From NCBI GenBank assembly GCA_019636815.1, contig JAHBWT010000011.1, positions 1 to 64,000 of the forward strand: a stretch of DNA of 64,000 bases. The letters run 5' to 3'. The position numbers were made by a program, and so were the translations under genes. The stretch is from Nitrospira sp. (GTDB lineage Bacteria > Nitrospirota > Nitrospiria > Nitrospirales > Nitrospiraceae). Shown here piece by piece: positions 53,630 to 63,600 of the stretch; the stretch's first letter is position 1; every line of letters starts with the position of its first letter. A model generated the notes under the pieces. That model saw only the letters and a list, made by a program, of their open reading frames with translations. It did not search any database and was not told the DNA's origin.

Positions 53630-53785
53630 ATGTCTTCCCGGGTTCCACGGTTTCGGCGCTATCTCCTCCAGCGGTTTCCTTATGGCCTGATCTACGCCGT
53701 TGAAGGGCAAACTATCTTTGTTGCGACTGTGATGCATCTGAAACGAAAACCAGGCTACTGGATTTCACGCGGCAAGGCCACGTAG
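53630..53785 (+). pseudogene. Remnant or short form of a RelE/ParE-family toxin
   Basis: A 51-residue frame with a GAAGGAGAA site before the ATG encodes RRYLLQRFPYGLIYAVEG, TIFVATVMHLKRKPGYW, the second half of RelE/ParE toxins (pattern RFPYxIxYRVEGDxIxVLAVxHxRRxPxYW). The first half, about 45 residues, and any antitoxin gene are absent. It is probably a dead fragment. Confidence 0.6.
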
Positions 53786-53838
53786 AGCCTCCCCTTTGCT
53801 TGTTTTTTCGCCGGGCGTGCCGCTATACTCCCTCCGCT

Positions 53839-54129
53839 ATGAGTATTCGAAAAGCCGGTGGTGAATGGGAGCCGATGCTGCTCGGGGTTGAGCCCCGCCT
53901 CTGTAGAGTTTGCCGAGAGGATCTCTATCGGGACAAGACGATGTTTCGTGGAGGTTGGTCCCGATGTACCATCTGTGACGAGTTCGTTCATTACAGTTGC
54001 CTTGCGAGCGGAAAGGTCTCCTTCTTAAAGGCACGGCCTCGGGTGTGCAAAACCTGCCGTTCGGTTCAGGAAGGGGTGGCTTCGCCCACTCCGACGAAGG
54101 ATGAGCCTCCGGTGGCCGCCGCGTCATGA
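53839..54129 (+). CDS. Small Cys-rich (treble-clef-like) zinc protein
   Basis: The 96-residue product has paired cysteines CRVC, CTIC, then HYSC and CKTC, spaced like a cross-braced RING/PHD or treble-clef zinc fold (CxxC-x(20)-CxxC-x(4)-HxxC-x(16)-CxxC). The C-terminus is Pro/Thr-rich and disordered. Family unknown. It lies before another Cys-rich protein of 124 residues; both may bind zinc. Confidence 0.55.
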   Translation: MSIRKAGGEWEPMLLGVEPRLCRVCREDLYRDKTMFRGGWSRCTICDEFVHYSCLASGKVSFLKARPRVCKTCRSVQEGVASPTPTKDEPPVAAAS

Positions 54130-54259
54130 ATTCCGGTTCGACGTCCCGATTCCTGTGCGCTTGCATGTGACGGGCTCGCTTCTCCCTCAACTCAATCGTT
54201 GATCAGCGGATCGTAGCTGACGACAGCGTAGATTGCGTGACTGTTCCTAGAGGATGATC

Positions 54260-54631
54260 ATGGCGCAGGTCATTCGCAGCGGAGCCTTTCTTCAACAGTG
54301 CTGGTCGGTGCATCCTTTGTGCTTGGCCGTTAAGCGAATGACAGATGAGCACGCAGTGGTTCTCTCCTGCAGTTCATGCAAATCGGTTCATTACCTCACG
54401 ACGAACACGATTATTTCGAACGAGCCCTCGGCGCAACGCATGTCCGAAGAAGATATCCTTCGAGACATGCCGCCTGGGGAGGAATTCCTCAAAGCCTGTG
54501 TCTCGAGGCACCCGGCATCGCTTTCCCTTCGTGAGATGGACGTCTTTCAGGATCTGGTTCGGCTGCGCTGTGCGGACTGCCGACGACTGTATGACTTGTC
54601 GGTCGCGACATTTGAAACACGGCAGAAATAA
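54260..54631 (+). CDS. Cys-rich protein built from two repeats
   Basis: A protein of about 123 residues (ATG 54260, six bases after AGAGG; another ATG at 54254). The halves align: FLQQCWSVHP...AVVLSCSSCKSVHYL and FLKACVSRHP...LVRLRCADCRRLYDL. Each half thus has Cys, HP and CxxC, suggesting an internal duplication of a small zinc-ribbon-like unit of about 55 residues. No named family is known to me. Confidence 0.6.
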   Translation: MAQVIRSGAFLQQCWSVHPLCLAVKRMTDEHAVVLSCSSCKSVHYLTTNTIISNEPSAQRMSEEDILRDMPPGEEFLKACVSRHPASLSLREMDVFQDLVRLRCADCRRLYDLSVATFETRQK

Positions 54632-54675
54632 GCAGGAGCTGAGGGAAGGGAGCATCATCCCTTCACATCTCTATC

Positions 54676-55299
54676 ATGGTGTCTCATCCTCTACTGCTCA
54701 CCGATGAAGAGACCGCGCTGCTGTCCGATGCTCAGCTCTTTCGGAAAAAAGCTGCAATCACGACAAAAATACGAGCCCAGCTTGAAACGACGCACGATGC
54801 CTTGAAGCAGGAACTCACAGGCCTGTCGCTTAACACCCCTCCGGGCTTCGATCCAACGCTCCATCAGCTGGTGAAGGGCGAGCATCTGGGGGACTGTCCT
54901 TATCAGTACCTGGATTATCCCAAACACTTCGCCGGCGTAGACAAGTTCACCTTTCGAACGCTCGTCTGGTGGGGACATCATGTCACCTGCGCGTTGCTGT
55001 TGGAAGGAGCTGGAATTTCACAGTACAAGCGACAGCTCCTCGGCAGGTTTCACCAGGTCGCGGGACGTGCCTTGGAACTGTCGCTAGCGCCGTCGTTGTG
55101 GGAGTGGAATCGCGGTGAGGGTTATACGCTGCCGATTACCCATGACCGCAAGGCCCGGATCGCGGCCGTGCTTGCGGAACGGTCGTTTATGAAAGTTGTG
55201 CATTGTGTGCCATTTGACGATTCGAGTATCCAGGCCGGGCAGTTGGCCCAGCTGGCGTGCGGCACGTTTCGCTCGATGCTCCCCATCGTCATCCCGTAG
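54676..55299 (+). CDS. Hypothetical protein of unknown family
   Basis: The 207-residue protein has no signal peptide or membrane helix. Notable parts are GEHLGDCPYQYLDYPKHFAGVDKF, LVWWGHHVTCALLLEG, and THDRKARIAAVLAERSFMKVV (in pieces GEHLGDCPYQYLDYPK and LVWWGHHVTCALLL). It starts 44 bp after the Cys-rich gene. Codon use is like its neighbours, so it is likely a real gene, but I do not recognise it. Confidence 0.55.
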   Translation: MVSHPLLLTDEETALLSDAQLFRKKAAITTKIRAQLETTHDALKQELTGLSLNTPPGFDPTLHQLVKGEHLGDCPYQYLDYPKHFAGVDKFTFRTLVWWGHHVTCALLLEGAGISQYKRQLLGRFHQVAGRALELSLAPSLWEWNRGEGYTLPITHDRKARIAAVLAERSFMKVVHCVPFDDSSIQAGQLAQLACGTFRSMLPIVIP

Positions 55300-55381
55300 G
55301 CGTTCCATGACGATTGTCTCCGAACTCCAACTTGGGTAGACTAAGCATCCATGATCGTTGACCTTTGACAGGGAGGAGCCT

Positions 55382-56029
55382 GTGAAGCCATCGCTTTTGC
55401 GGATTCTAGGTTGTGCTATCTTGGCGGTGACCATGCTGGCCGGTTGTAGAGGAACCGGAACGGTCCGTGCACTGGACTTGCGTGAGAAGCCGCCGATGGT
55501 GCAGATGACCGATATCGAGCCGGTTAAAATCGTCATTGAACCGTTTGACGATCGACGGGCGGACAAAAGCCGTGTGGGTCTGCGCACTCACCTCTGGGGA
55601 GGAACCACGTATTTCAATGTGCCCGGTGATCGGCTTGCAAGTGTAATCACTCAGCGACTCGCTGATCGACTACGAACCCGTGGGTGGCGAGATCGGGTAT
55701 GGGATGTGCGCGTGGCTTCCGCCGGATCTGTGGCGGACGCGGATATCGTCATCAGCGGTCAGGTGGCGGATTTCTCCGCGAGTGCGAAGAGCCGCGTCTT
55801 TTCCACGGTGATCGACACCAGGAGCCGATTTAAAGTGGTGGCTAAGAACCAGGCGGATCAAAGTACCACGATTCGTAACATTGAGGGAGGCCGCAGTCGG
55901 ACGGTTTTCTGGTTTAGCGAGGACGACATCCAGGAACAGTTGTCCGTTACGCTCAAAGATGGGATTGAGCGGTTGATTAATGACACGACGATTGAAGACA
56001 AGGCACTGCGATCAGTTCGGGAGCAATGA
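55382..56029 (+). CDS. YajG-like lipoprotein
   Basis: GTG 55382 follows GGGAGGAG and starts a lipoprotein signal with lipobox LAGC. The 215-residue body, VKIVIEPFDDRRADKSRVG, LADRLRTRGW, ADADIVISGQVADFSA, follows the YajG/curli-like pattern of a small beta-alpha domain that computes with an outer-membrane context. Exact role is unknown. It is followed by a hypothetical gene on the same strand. Confidence 0.65.
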   Translation: MKPSLLRILGCAILAVTMLAGCRGTGTVRALDLREKPPMVQMTDIEPVKIVIEPFDDRRADKSRVGLRTHLWGGTTYFNVPGDRLASVITQRLADRLRTRGWRDRVWDVRVASAGSVADADIVISGQVADFSASAKSRVFSTVIDTRSRFKVVAKNQADQSTTIRNIEGGRSRTVFWFSEDDIQEQLSVTLKDGIERLINDTTIEDKALRSVREQ

Positions 56030-56128
56030 ACGCGTGGGGCTGTCGGTGAACCCTGGCACCTTGGACAGGAGGCGACGGTCCTCTGAACGCTCGTTTTCGG
56101 CCAAGAGCCACCGCAAAGGAAGTCATCC

Positions 56129-57190
56129 GTGCGAGAGCGGCGGTGGGAAACGACGACGCCACTGAGCTTCGGTCAGGCTCTTGCGGTAGGTGATCGGCTT
56201 GCGACGCTCGGGCTCAAGCCGGCCGTCCCCGCTCAAGACGTGATCTGCTACGTCGAGGAGTGGACGGTCGGATCTCCGGACGAGTTCGATCAGCTTGATC
56301 CTTGGGCGACGGAAGATGTCACGCTCGTCCACATCCGCGAACGATGGCGCGGTGATTTTTTCCTTCTCTCCGGTGCCTACCATACGGTCTATCAGCGCCA
56401 CCACGATGTCGGGACCTACTGCTCGATCAGCCATCCATGGCGGATTCGAGAAGTGCTGCGGCTTCATGATCAGCGTGGCATGTTCTGGATCGGGTTTCGG
56501 CATGCTCACTCATTCATCCGTATTCGGCTTCAGACTCATGCGGTGATTACGCCCGGGGAGGCGCGCGGCGACGACCAACGGACGCGTTGGTTGGATGAGC
56601 GTCGCGCGGCATTTCTCGAAGCCATTACCGTCTTGGACTTGCCGGTTGAAACCCATGTGGAGAGGAAGGCTGTGGTCTTGCGGCCTTCCGATGCATCAGT
56701 ACCGTTCTTCTGCTCGTGGCCCGATGCCTTTGGTCCCTGCCAGTTCGAATACAATACCCCGGAGGCGTTTGAGTTCCTCGTGCCGGCCAGTAAGTTGGCG
56801 GAGACGTTCAACCCGGAGCCGGCAGGAGTTCGGGCCTATCTCACGGGATTTTCTGAAGCAGCCCTAGCGGAATTCCAGGCCATTGAACCAGGTGCACGAT
56901 ACGCCTATCGTTGTTCGGTCCACTGTCCGTTGGACGATCTGCCTGAGATTCTGGCTGCGATCCAGCCTGACGGCACCCTGTATGCCACGCTCTGTGAATT
57001 TCAGACCCACACTCTGTTGCCTGAATACGATGATGCTTCGGTGATCATTGGAATTGTCGGAACCAACGGCCAGTTCAAGATCGAAGCTCGCCTGAATCAA
57101 GCTCCGCTTCCGGAAGATGCCATGGCTCCATGGCTGGAACGGGTCATCGGCCATCTTGTGGTGTATGCGCCGCTCCCCGCGTTTGTGTGA
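56129..57190 (+). CDS. Hypothetical protein of unknown family
   Basis: A 353-residue soluble protein with a GTG start at 56129. It has no signal peptide. Features are HDVGTYCSISHPWRIREVL, FWIGFRHAHSFIRIRLQTH, FFCSWPDAFGPCQFEYN and a C-terminal WLERVIGHLVVYAPLP. I cannot name a domain. It ends 5 bp before the DUF2914 gene and is probably co-transcribed with it. Confidence 0.6.
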   Translation: MRERRWETTTPLSFGQALAVGDRLATLGLKPAVPAQDVICYVEEWTVGSPDEFDQLDPWATEDVTLVHIRERWRGDFFLLSGAYHTVYQRHHDVGTYCSISHPWRIREVLRLHDQRGMFWIGFRHAHSFIRIRLQTHAVITPGEARGDDQRTRWLDERRAAFLEAITVLDLPVETHVERKAVVLRPSDASVPFFCSWPDAFGPCQFEYNTPEAFEFLVPASKLAETFNPEPAGVRAYLTGFSEAALAEFQAIEPGARYAYRCSVHCPLDDLPEILAAIQPDGTLYATLCEFQTHTLLPEYDDASVIIGIVGTNGQFKIEARLNQAPLPEDAMAPWLERVIGHLVVYAPLPAFV

Positions 57191-57195
57191 CAGGA

Positions 57196-58410
57196 ATGCC
57201 GGTTGAGCCTCACCAGAATCCTGTTCCTGAGGCGGTGGAAGCTGCCGCACGAATCGGTGTTTTTATTGAACAATCGAACGGGATTTCGCAGAGTGAGGGG
57301 ATGAGCCCGTTCGGTAAGGTCCAGTCCGTTCTAGCCAAGCCATTCATGCCGGCAGTATTTTTTCTCTGTGGCGTGAGCTACGATACTGTGACGCTTTCGA
57401 GAATCGATCGGCTTCTGGATAATCTGGTTCTGCTGCTCTACCTGGCGCTGCTGGGTGCTCTGATCGTATTGACGGGGCGATTGGGCGTCGAGTCTCCGCC
57501 GGAGCGCGAACAGCTCCTCACAGGTTCTCCATTTACGCGGTGGGTATGGGAGAGTCGCCCTTACTATCCCATGGCGAGTCAGTTCCTCCTCGGCGGTCTC
57601 TTCAGTGCGTACGCGATTTTCTACTCCCAAAGCGCCACGTTCACCGGCACGGCGATCTTCTTTGCCCTGCTCATCGTGCTCTTGGTAGCCAACGAGTTTT
57701 TGCGTGATCGATTGTCAAATCTCCGAATATTGGTCGGCTTGTACGCAGTGGTCTGTTTCGCGTTTTTTACCTTCTTTCTACCTGTGATTACCGGCTTTAT
57801 GAATGTGGCGATCTTTTTGATCGGAACCGTCTTGAGCCTGGCTGTGACGCTGTATCTGGTCCGACTGGTCTATCGCAACAAACCGGATCAGTCAGCACGG
57901 GAAACATTCAGTGTGACGGCTCCCGCTATGGCGCTCATTACGGTGCTGGTCGGATTTTATTTTCTCAATTGGATCCCGCCGGTGCCGCTTTCGCTCAAGT
58001 TCGGTGGAATCTATCACGAGGTCAAGCGAACGGGTGACCAGTTTGAGCTGTCCTTCGAGAAGCGGTGGTATCAGTTTTGGAAGCGCTCAGACACGACCTT
58101 TCCGGCCGACGAGCCGATCTATTGTTTTACGGCGGTGTTCGCCCCCGTTGATCTCAACACGACCATCTATCACCATTGGCACTTCCGACCGAATGACACA
58201 AAACCGTTCATGCGTGCGGATAGAATTCCCATCAAGATCTCAGGGGGGCGGGATGGTGGCTATCGAGCCTATAGCTTTAAACAGGGCCTTGATCCAGGCG
58301 ATTGGCGTGTCGATGTCGAGACCGAAGATGGGCGGATCATCGGACGGGTTGCGGTGACGGTTTTGAGCCGAACGGAAGAACAGCCGAGGCTGGCGACGGT
58401 GTCGTATTAA
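57196..58410 (+). CDS. DUF2914 multi-pass membrane protein
   Basis: From ATG 57196 the protein has 404 residues: a short cytoplasmic start, about seven membrane helices (residues 50 to 275), then a periplasmic beta domain (DEPIYCFTAVFAPVDLNT, YHHWHF, DPGDWRVDVETEDGRIIGR), which is the DUF2914 domain. The function of the family is unknown; the domain may bind a ligand near the membrane. It follows a hypothetical gene by 5 bp. Confidence 0.85.
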   Translation: MPVEPHQNPVPEAVEAAARIGVFIEQSNGISQSEGMSPFGKVQSVLAKPFMPAVFFLCGVSYDTVTLSRIDRLLDNLVLLLYLALLGALIVLTGRLGVESPPEREQLLTGSPFTRWVWESRPYYPMASQFLLGGLFSAYAIFYSQSATFTGTAIFFALLIVLLVANEFLRDRLSNLRILVGLYAVVCFAFFTFFLPVITGFMNVAIFLIGTVLSLAVTLYLVRLVYRNKPDQSARETFSVTAPAMALITVLVGFYFLNWIPPVPLSLKFGGIYHEVKRTGDQFELSFEKRWYQFWKRSDTTFPADEPIYCFTAVFAPVDLNTTIYHHWHFRPNDTKPFMRADRIPIKISGGRDGGYRAYSFKQGLDPGDWRVDVETEDGRIIGRVAVTVLSRTEEQPRLATVSY

Positions 58411-58527
58411 CAGTCCGTCGTGGAAGGGTTTTGTGGTGACAAATTCTTGAACGGATAGGAAGCTGACCGTACCGTTTGCAGACACCCGGTTGCGAGCTGT
58501 TGTGGAAGAATGTAAAGTGCCGTTTCC

Positions 58528-58890
58528 ATGAGCCAGCGGACTCTTTCTCCCTGTCCTCCCAGCCCCAACTGTGTGTCGACTCTTGCCACGGACGAAGGTC
58601 ATGCCATCGCGCCGCTTCGCTATACGAGGCCTCGTGCCGAGGCGAAGGAGGCCTTGAAGGCAGTGATAAATTCACTATCTCGGACCACACTCGTCGAAGA
58701 AGACGAGTCCTACCTCCATTACGAGTTCACCTCCCTGCTCCTCCGATTCGTCGATGATGTCGAATTTCTCTTCGACGACGACACCAAGACCGTCCACTTT
58801 CGCTCTGCTTCCCGCACGGGCTACAGCGATCTTGGCGTCAATCGGCGACGAATGGAAGAAGTGCGGGCTCTCGTAGGCAGGAAACTCTAG
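58528..58890 (+). CDS. DUF1499 family protein
   Basis: The 120-residue protein has the DUF1499 marks PCPPSPNCVST at the start, TLVEEDESYLHYEFTSLLLRFVDD, and FRSASRTGYSDLGVNRRRME near the end. No signal peptide is seen, although many members are exported. Its function is unknown. Confidence 0.88.
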   Translation: MSQRTLSPCPPSPNCVSTLATDEGHAIAPLRYTRPRAEAKEALKAVINSLSRTTLVEEDESYLHYEFTSLLLRFVDDVEFLFDDDTKTVHFRSASRTGYSDLGVNRRRMEEVRALVGRKL

Positions 58891-58960
58891 CGGTTTCTCC
58901 AAATGTCTTTGGCGCGGTCCAACCTCCTGGTATGATTTCTGCTGCAGGAGGCTTGATCAC

Positions 58961-59284
58961 ATGGGGTTTAAACGGAAACACTCGCGCGTCGATGTCAGCC
59001 GTGCCGGCCGATTACAGCGTGGAGCGCTTTCGGCAGCTTGTAAGGTCATCGATGTGAGCGAGTCCGGGGTCCGGCTCGAGAGCCGCTTGTTCGCCAAGAA
59101 GGGGGAGGTGCTGCACCTCTTGATTGAGCTTGATAGCGGGAAAACCTTGACGTGCGAGTTGGAAGTCGTCCATGTGCGCGCCCCGAAATTAGGAGCACGA
59201 ATCATGGCGATCAGCGCCGAAGATCGAGAGCGACTGGCCCATATCATGGACGACCATGTCCAAAGCAGTTTTTCCCGTCGCTAA
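58961..59284 (+). CDS. PilZ-domain protein
   Basis: A 107-residue single-domain protein that may bind cyclic di-GMP. It starts KRKHSRVDVSRAGRL (RxxxR-type motif), then VIDVSESGVRLESR (D/NxSxxG motif as DVSESG), followed by barrel strands. Both c-di-GMP motifs are present in recognisable form, although the first (RKHSR) is shorter than usual. Regulation of motility or surface behaviour is the usual role. Confidence 0.82.
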   Translation: MGFKRKHSRVDVSRAGRLQRGALSAACKVIDVSESGVRLESRLFAKKGEVLHLLIELDSGKTLTCELEVVHVRAPKLGARIMAISAEDRERLAHIMDDHVQSSFSRR

Positions 59285-59431
59285 CCAAACCCGACCAACA
59301 TGCAAGGCCGGGATCCATTCTCTCCAGCTCAAACGACCGTCAGATCGCCTGTTAGGCCACCGCCCGATATATCAGCGAGGATTATCCCGGAAGCCCGATA
59401 GCCTCCTCGGAAAGGGTGCCTGATCGATGAC

Positions 59432-59596
59432 TCAGGGTTTTGGCCCCAGTCGGCTTGTATGCTGGAATATACACTTGGGACAGGTGTAATGGATGAAGCG
59501 ATTTCCGCCGACGAGCCGTTTCTTCATCAGAACCTTGCACCAGGTGCAGAGGCGGTCGGGCAATTCAACCCGAGATGTGTCTGGAAGAGTAGGCAT
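59432..59596 (-). CDS. Small zinc-ribbon protein, 54 residues
   Basis: The minus-strand frame from ATG 59596 to TGA 59434-59432 encodes a compact protein with CTWC (residues 17-20) and CPKC (residues 40-43), joined by KKRLVGGNRFIHYT, the classic layout of a two-knuckle zinc ribbon. An AGGAAC site precedes the start. It is divergent from the AdoMet-decarboxylase-like gene. Short length makes it easy to miss. Confidence 0.6.
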   Translation of the reverse strand: MPTLPDTSRVELPDRLCTWCKVLMKKRLVGGNRFIHYTCPKCIFQHTSRLGPKP

Positions 59597-59768
59597 GGGA
59601 ACATATTGTTCCTGAGCATTGCGACCTTGTCAACCGCTGGTGGATAACTTCCTGCTCAGGGCCGAAATATTCCTGACCGTTTCGTGCGTATCGAAAAAAA
59701 CATGGTATAGTTCACGCAACGATCAGTCGAAGTGCCCAACCCTCTTACAGAAAGGTAGCGACCTCCTT

Positions 59769-60209
59769 ATGAGCACCTCGCCGAGTTCTGAGTCCACGAT
59801 CTTACCATCCAACGCCTCTTTGGCTACGGCTCGACCCGTCCAGGACATGGTGGGTAGCGGCAAGGCATGGGGACTCTGTACAGCAGTCGACCTCCACGAT
59901 TGCAATCCCGATCTCATCCGCGATGCAGACTCTATCAAGCGCTATGTCGTTGAGTTGTGCGAACTCATCGGGATGAAGCGCTTCGGCGAGTGCCAGGTCG
60001 TGAATTTCGGCGAAGGTCGTGTCGCCGGCTATTCTATGGTGCAGTTGATTTCCACCTCGTTGATCAGCGGGCATTTTGCCAACGACACCAATTATGCCTA
60101 CCTCGACATTTTCAGCTGCAAAGGCTATGATCCGGCAGTCGTCGAATCCTTTTCGAAGGAGTTCTTCGGCGCCCGGCGTAGTGTCGCAACAGCCACACTC
60201 CGGTACTAA
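59769..60209 (+). CDS. S-adenosylmethionine-decarboxylase-like (SpeD fold) protein
   Basis: The 146-residue protein (ATG 59769) resembles class 1b SpeD proenzymes. After a 28-residue extra N-terminus it has AVDLHDCNPDLI (like VDLYGCDPELL) and AYLDIFSCKGYD (like AAVDIFTCG). Ser89, Ser97, His102 and Cys117 keep the exact spacing of Thermotoga Ser55, Ser63, His68 and Cys83, including the serine that becomes pyruvoyl. But Glu62 before the cleavage site is Thr, and the TWPE segment is replaced by FAND. So self-cleavage is possible, while the substrate may differ from AdoMet. Confidence 0.78.
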   Translation: MSTSPSSESTILPSNASLATARPVQDMVGSGKAWGLCTAVDLHDCNPDLIRDADSIKRYVVELCELIGMKRFGECQVVNFGEGRVAGYSMVQLISTSLISGHFANDTNYAYLDIFSCKGYDPAVVESFSKEFFGARRSVATATLRY

Positions 60210-60296
60210 CCCATTTCAATCGTAGTAAAATTGTTTCGGGGGCGGAATGAGCCGTCCCCGAAGTTTTTCGTCATCCCGAAGGGAGTGTGTCAATTC

Positions 60297-60635
60297 ATGA
60301 AAGCGAAAACCATACGAGAGGTGCTCGATGCCCTCCCGGAAAAATTGGATAAAGATGCCGCGGAAGATGTTGATGCGGTGTACCAGTTTGATCTCCAAGG
60401 GACCCAAGGCGGGCAATATCAACTGCTGGTCAAGAATGGAACCTGCATTGTAAAGGATGGAATCCACGGCGATCCGCACGTGACCCTGTCGATGGCCGGA
60501 GAAGATTGCATTCGGATCCTCAATGGACAGCTGAGCAGTATGACCATGGCTATGTCCGGGCGTTTGCAGATCACGGGGGACATTGGGTTGGCCATGCAAC
60601 TGAAATCTTTGTTTCCCAACATTGTGGAACCGTAA
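60297..60635 (+). CDS. SCP2 sterol-carrier-domain protein
   Basis: From ATG 60297, behind AAGGGAG, a 112-residue protein with the SCP2 fold: YQFDLQGTQGGQYQLLVKNG, DPHVTLSMAGEDCIRILNG and MAMSGRLQITGDIGLAMQL (the lipid-binding core and the final helix). It probably binds a hydrophobic ligand, perhaps a hopanoid or lipid. It follows the SpeD-like gene by 87 bp and meets the RND gene tail to tail. Confidence 0.85.
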   Translation: MKAKTIREVLDALPEKLDKDAAEDVDAVYQFDLQGTQGGQYQLLVKNGTCIVKDGIHGDPHVTLSMAGEDCIRILNGQLSSMTMAMSGRLQITGDIGLAMQLKSLFPNIVEP

Positions 60636-60640
60636 CCGCC

Positions 60641-63600
60641 CTACTTGGGATCAGGAACTGCTTCATGTGACGCCGATCTCTGCTCGGGGAGCTCCACCTC
60701 AAACCTCCTAGGAAAACGTTCTTCCAAGATCACGTACATCGTCGGGACGAGAAACAGCGTGAGCAGGGTCGAAACACTCAACCCTCCGACGACAGCGCGT
60801 GCCAAGGGCGCATTGGTTTCAGCTCCGGTTCCGAGTCCGATCGCCATGGGAAGAAGTCCGAAGACGGTGGCCAGCGAGGTCATGAGGATCGGTCGCAGCC
60901 TGGTTCGGGCGCCGGTCACGACGGCGCGGTGAAGTGATTCACCTCTTCGACGAAGCACATTGGTATAGTCAACCAGCAAAACCCCGTTTGAGACCACAAT
61001 CCCCAACATCATAATGATGCCCATCATGGATGAGCTGGACAGTGCCGTATCTGTCAAGAAAAGCATCACAATAACCCCAGGAAATCCCATCGGTACCGAA
61101 AACATGATGATGAATGGATCGATGAGCGACTTAAACTGGGCGGCCATGACCATGTAGACCAACATGAGCGCCAAGACCATGGCAAATTGCAGTCCTTGGA
61201 ACGTTTCGCGCTGTTGTTGTACTTGCCCGGCCAATTTGATGCTGAACCCCGCTGGCAGTTGGAGGGTGGCGAAAGCCGCCTCCAGATCCTCTGCAACATC
61301 TCCCAATGCCCGATTGATGGGATTCGCCGTGACGTGAATCACGCGCTGAAAGTGCTTTCGATCGATTTTCACCGGCCCCGCGTTCAACTTGAGCGATGCC
61401 AGGTTTTTGAGAAGGACCGGTTCGCCGTTGTCGGTGGTGAGGAGGATATGCTCCAAGTCGGTAAGACTCTTTCGGTGTTCCTCGGCTAACCACGCGCTGA
61501 TGAAGTACTCGTTGCCGCTTCGCGGGTCGGTATAAATAATCGGGTCGGTTTGGCCGTTCCCATTCAATGAAAACAGGACCGCATTGGCCACATCGGTTGC
61601 GGTGATGCCGAGTAGAGCTGCTTTCTCTCGATCCACGGTCACGTTGACTTCCGGATAGTTTTCCTCCCGGCTCGGCTCAATATCAGCCAGGCCGGGAGTT
61701 TGCTCCATGATTTCTTTGACGTGCGCGACGACCTCCCTCGCCTTTTCAAAGTCATGTCCATAAATTTCCACATCAACGGCCTTTTGGGAGCCGAAGCTCG
61801 TGACACGCTTCACAAGCCCCCCGGGGTCAAAATACATCGACACACCGGGAAACAGTTTGGCAATCTTAGGGCGCACATCGTTCATGATCTCAACTTGAGT
61901 TCGTGAACGTTTCCCGGGCTCGACGAGGTACACTTGAATCGAAGAGGTGTGAGGACCGGTATTGGGGTTGAACAGAGACGAGCGACCTTGGGACAGAATG
62001 CCGGTACTGGAGACAATGGTTTCCAGTTCGGTGGCGGGAATATTTGCGCGCAGAACCCGTTCAATTTCCGAGACTTGCTGTTCGGTCTTTTCAACCCGTT
62101 GGCCGACCGGTGCCCGCAGGACGATCCGAAACTGACTCTCATCGGAAACCGGTAGGAACTCGGTTCCGATCAGAGGAAGCAAGGTAAGCGATCCAAGGAA
62201 AATCAGCAGAACGGTACCAATCAGAATTTTTCGGTGTTCCAGGACCCACTGCAAGGAGTCTTCATAACCTCGATCCAGCGATTCATAGCGGGTGCGACTC
62301 CATTCCATCATTGCCGCCAGCCAATTCGGCATCACCTCCAGTGCTTCTTGTTCAGGTTTGAGGAACCTATAGCAGAGTGCCGGTGTCACCGTGCGGGAGA
62401 CGAAGAATGACGTGAAGAGCGCGATTGCGATCGTGACTGTCAACGGGATCAATAATAAGCGCGCGATGCCGACGACGAAGAACATGGGGAGAAACACGAC
62501 CACCGTCGTCACGGTCGAGGCAAAGATCGGCATTGCCACTTCACGAGCGGCATCGAGAATGCCGCTCCATCGGTTGGGGTTGGTGTTGATGTGGCGCTGA
62601 ATGTTCTCCAGTTCCACGATTGAATCATCCACGAGCCGGCCAATTCCCAGCGCAAGCCCGCCGAGTGTGAACACATTGAGCGTCTGATTCGTGAAGTACA
62701 GCACAATAAACGTCACCAGCATGGACAGCGGGATGGCCACGGAAATGATCATGGTGCTGGTCAGGTTCCGTAGAAAGATGAGAATCACGGCCGCGGCCAG
62801 CAACGAACCATGGATGGCCTGTTCGACCAGATTGCGGATGGATTGACGGATGTAGAGAGACTGATCGAACGAAATGCCGAGCTTCACTCCTTCGGGGATG
62901 CCGAACATCTTTGGCAAGGCGTCGCGTGAGGCATCGACGACCGCGACTGTGTTGGCGAGCGGTTGTTTATTGACGCGAAGAAACACGGATCTGGCTCCAT
63001 CGGTATGGACAATGTTGGTTTGAATGTCCGAGGCGTCCGTGACGGTTCCTATGTCACGCACGCGGACCGGGTTGCCCTGCTGATTCACCTTCACGATGAC
63101 GTCCTGTATCGGTTCCACCGTCCGAAACTGGTTGTTCGTAAACACGTTGTAGTCGAGGTTGCCGGCTTTGATATTGCCGGAAGGTAAGATCAAGTTGGCC
63201 GCTTTGACTGATTTGACGACGTCAAGAATCGAGAGTCCGCGGGCGCTCAGGAGCGCTGGGTCGAGGTTGATGTTGATCTGGCGGATCTTTCCTCCTTCTA
63301 CGGTCGCGGCCGCCACATCGGCGATTTGCTCGATCTGTGGGGCGATGGTGTTATACGCGAGATCATAGAGCGCGCGCTCGTCCAGGTCGTCGCTCGATAC
63401 CGATACAATCGAAACGGGAATATTGGAGACATCGAACTTGACGATAAACGGTTGCAGAATGCCTGGCGGAAGGCTGTTCAGGATCTGCGTGATGCGTTGC
63501 ATGACCTCCATTTGGCCGGCATCGAGGTTGGCGCCCCAGTTGAACCAGATCTGGACCGCTCCGAGTCCTTGCTTGCTAAACGACTCGACATGCTCCACAT

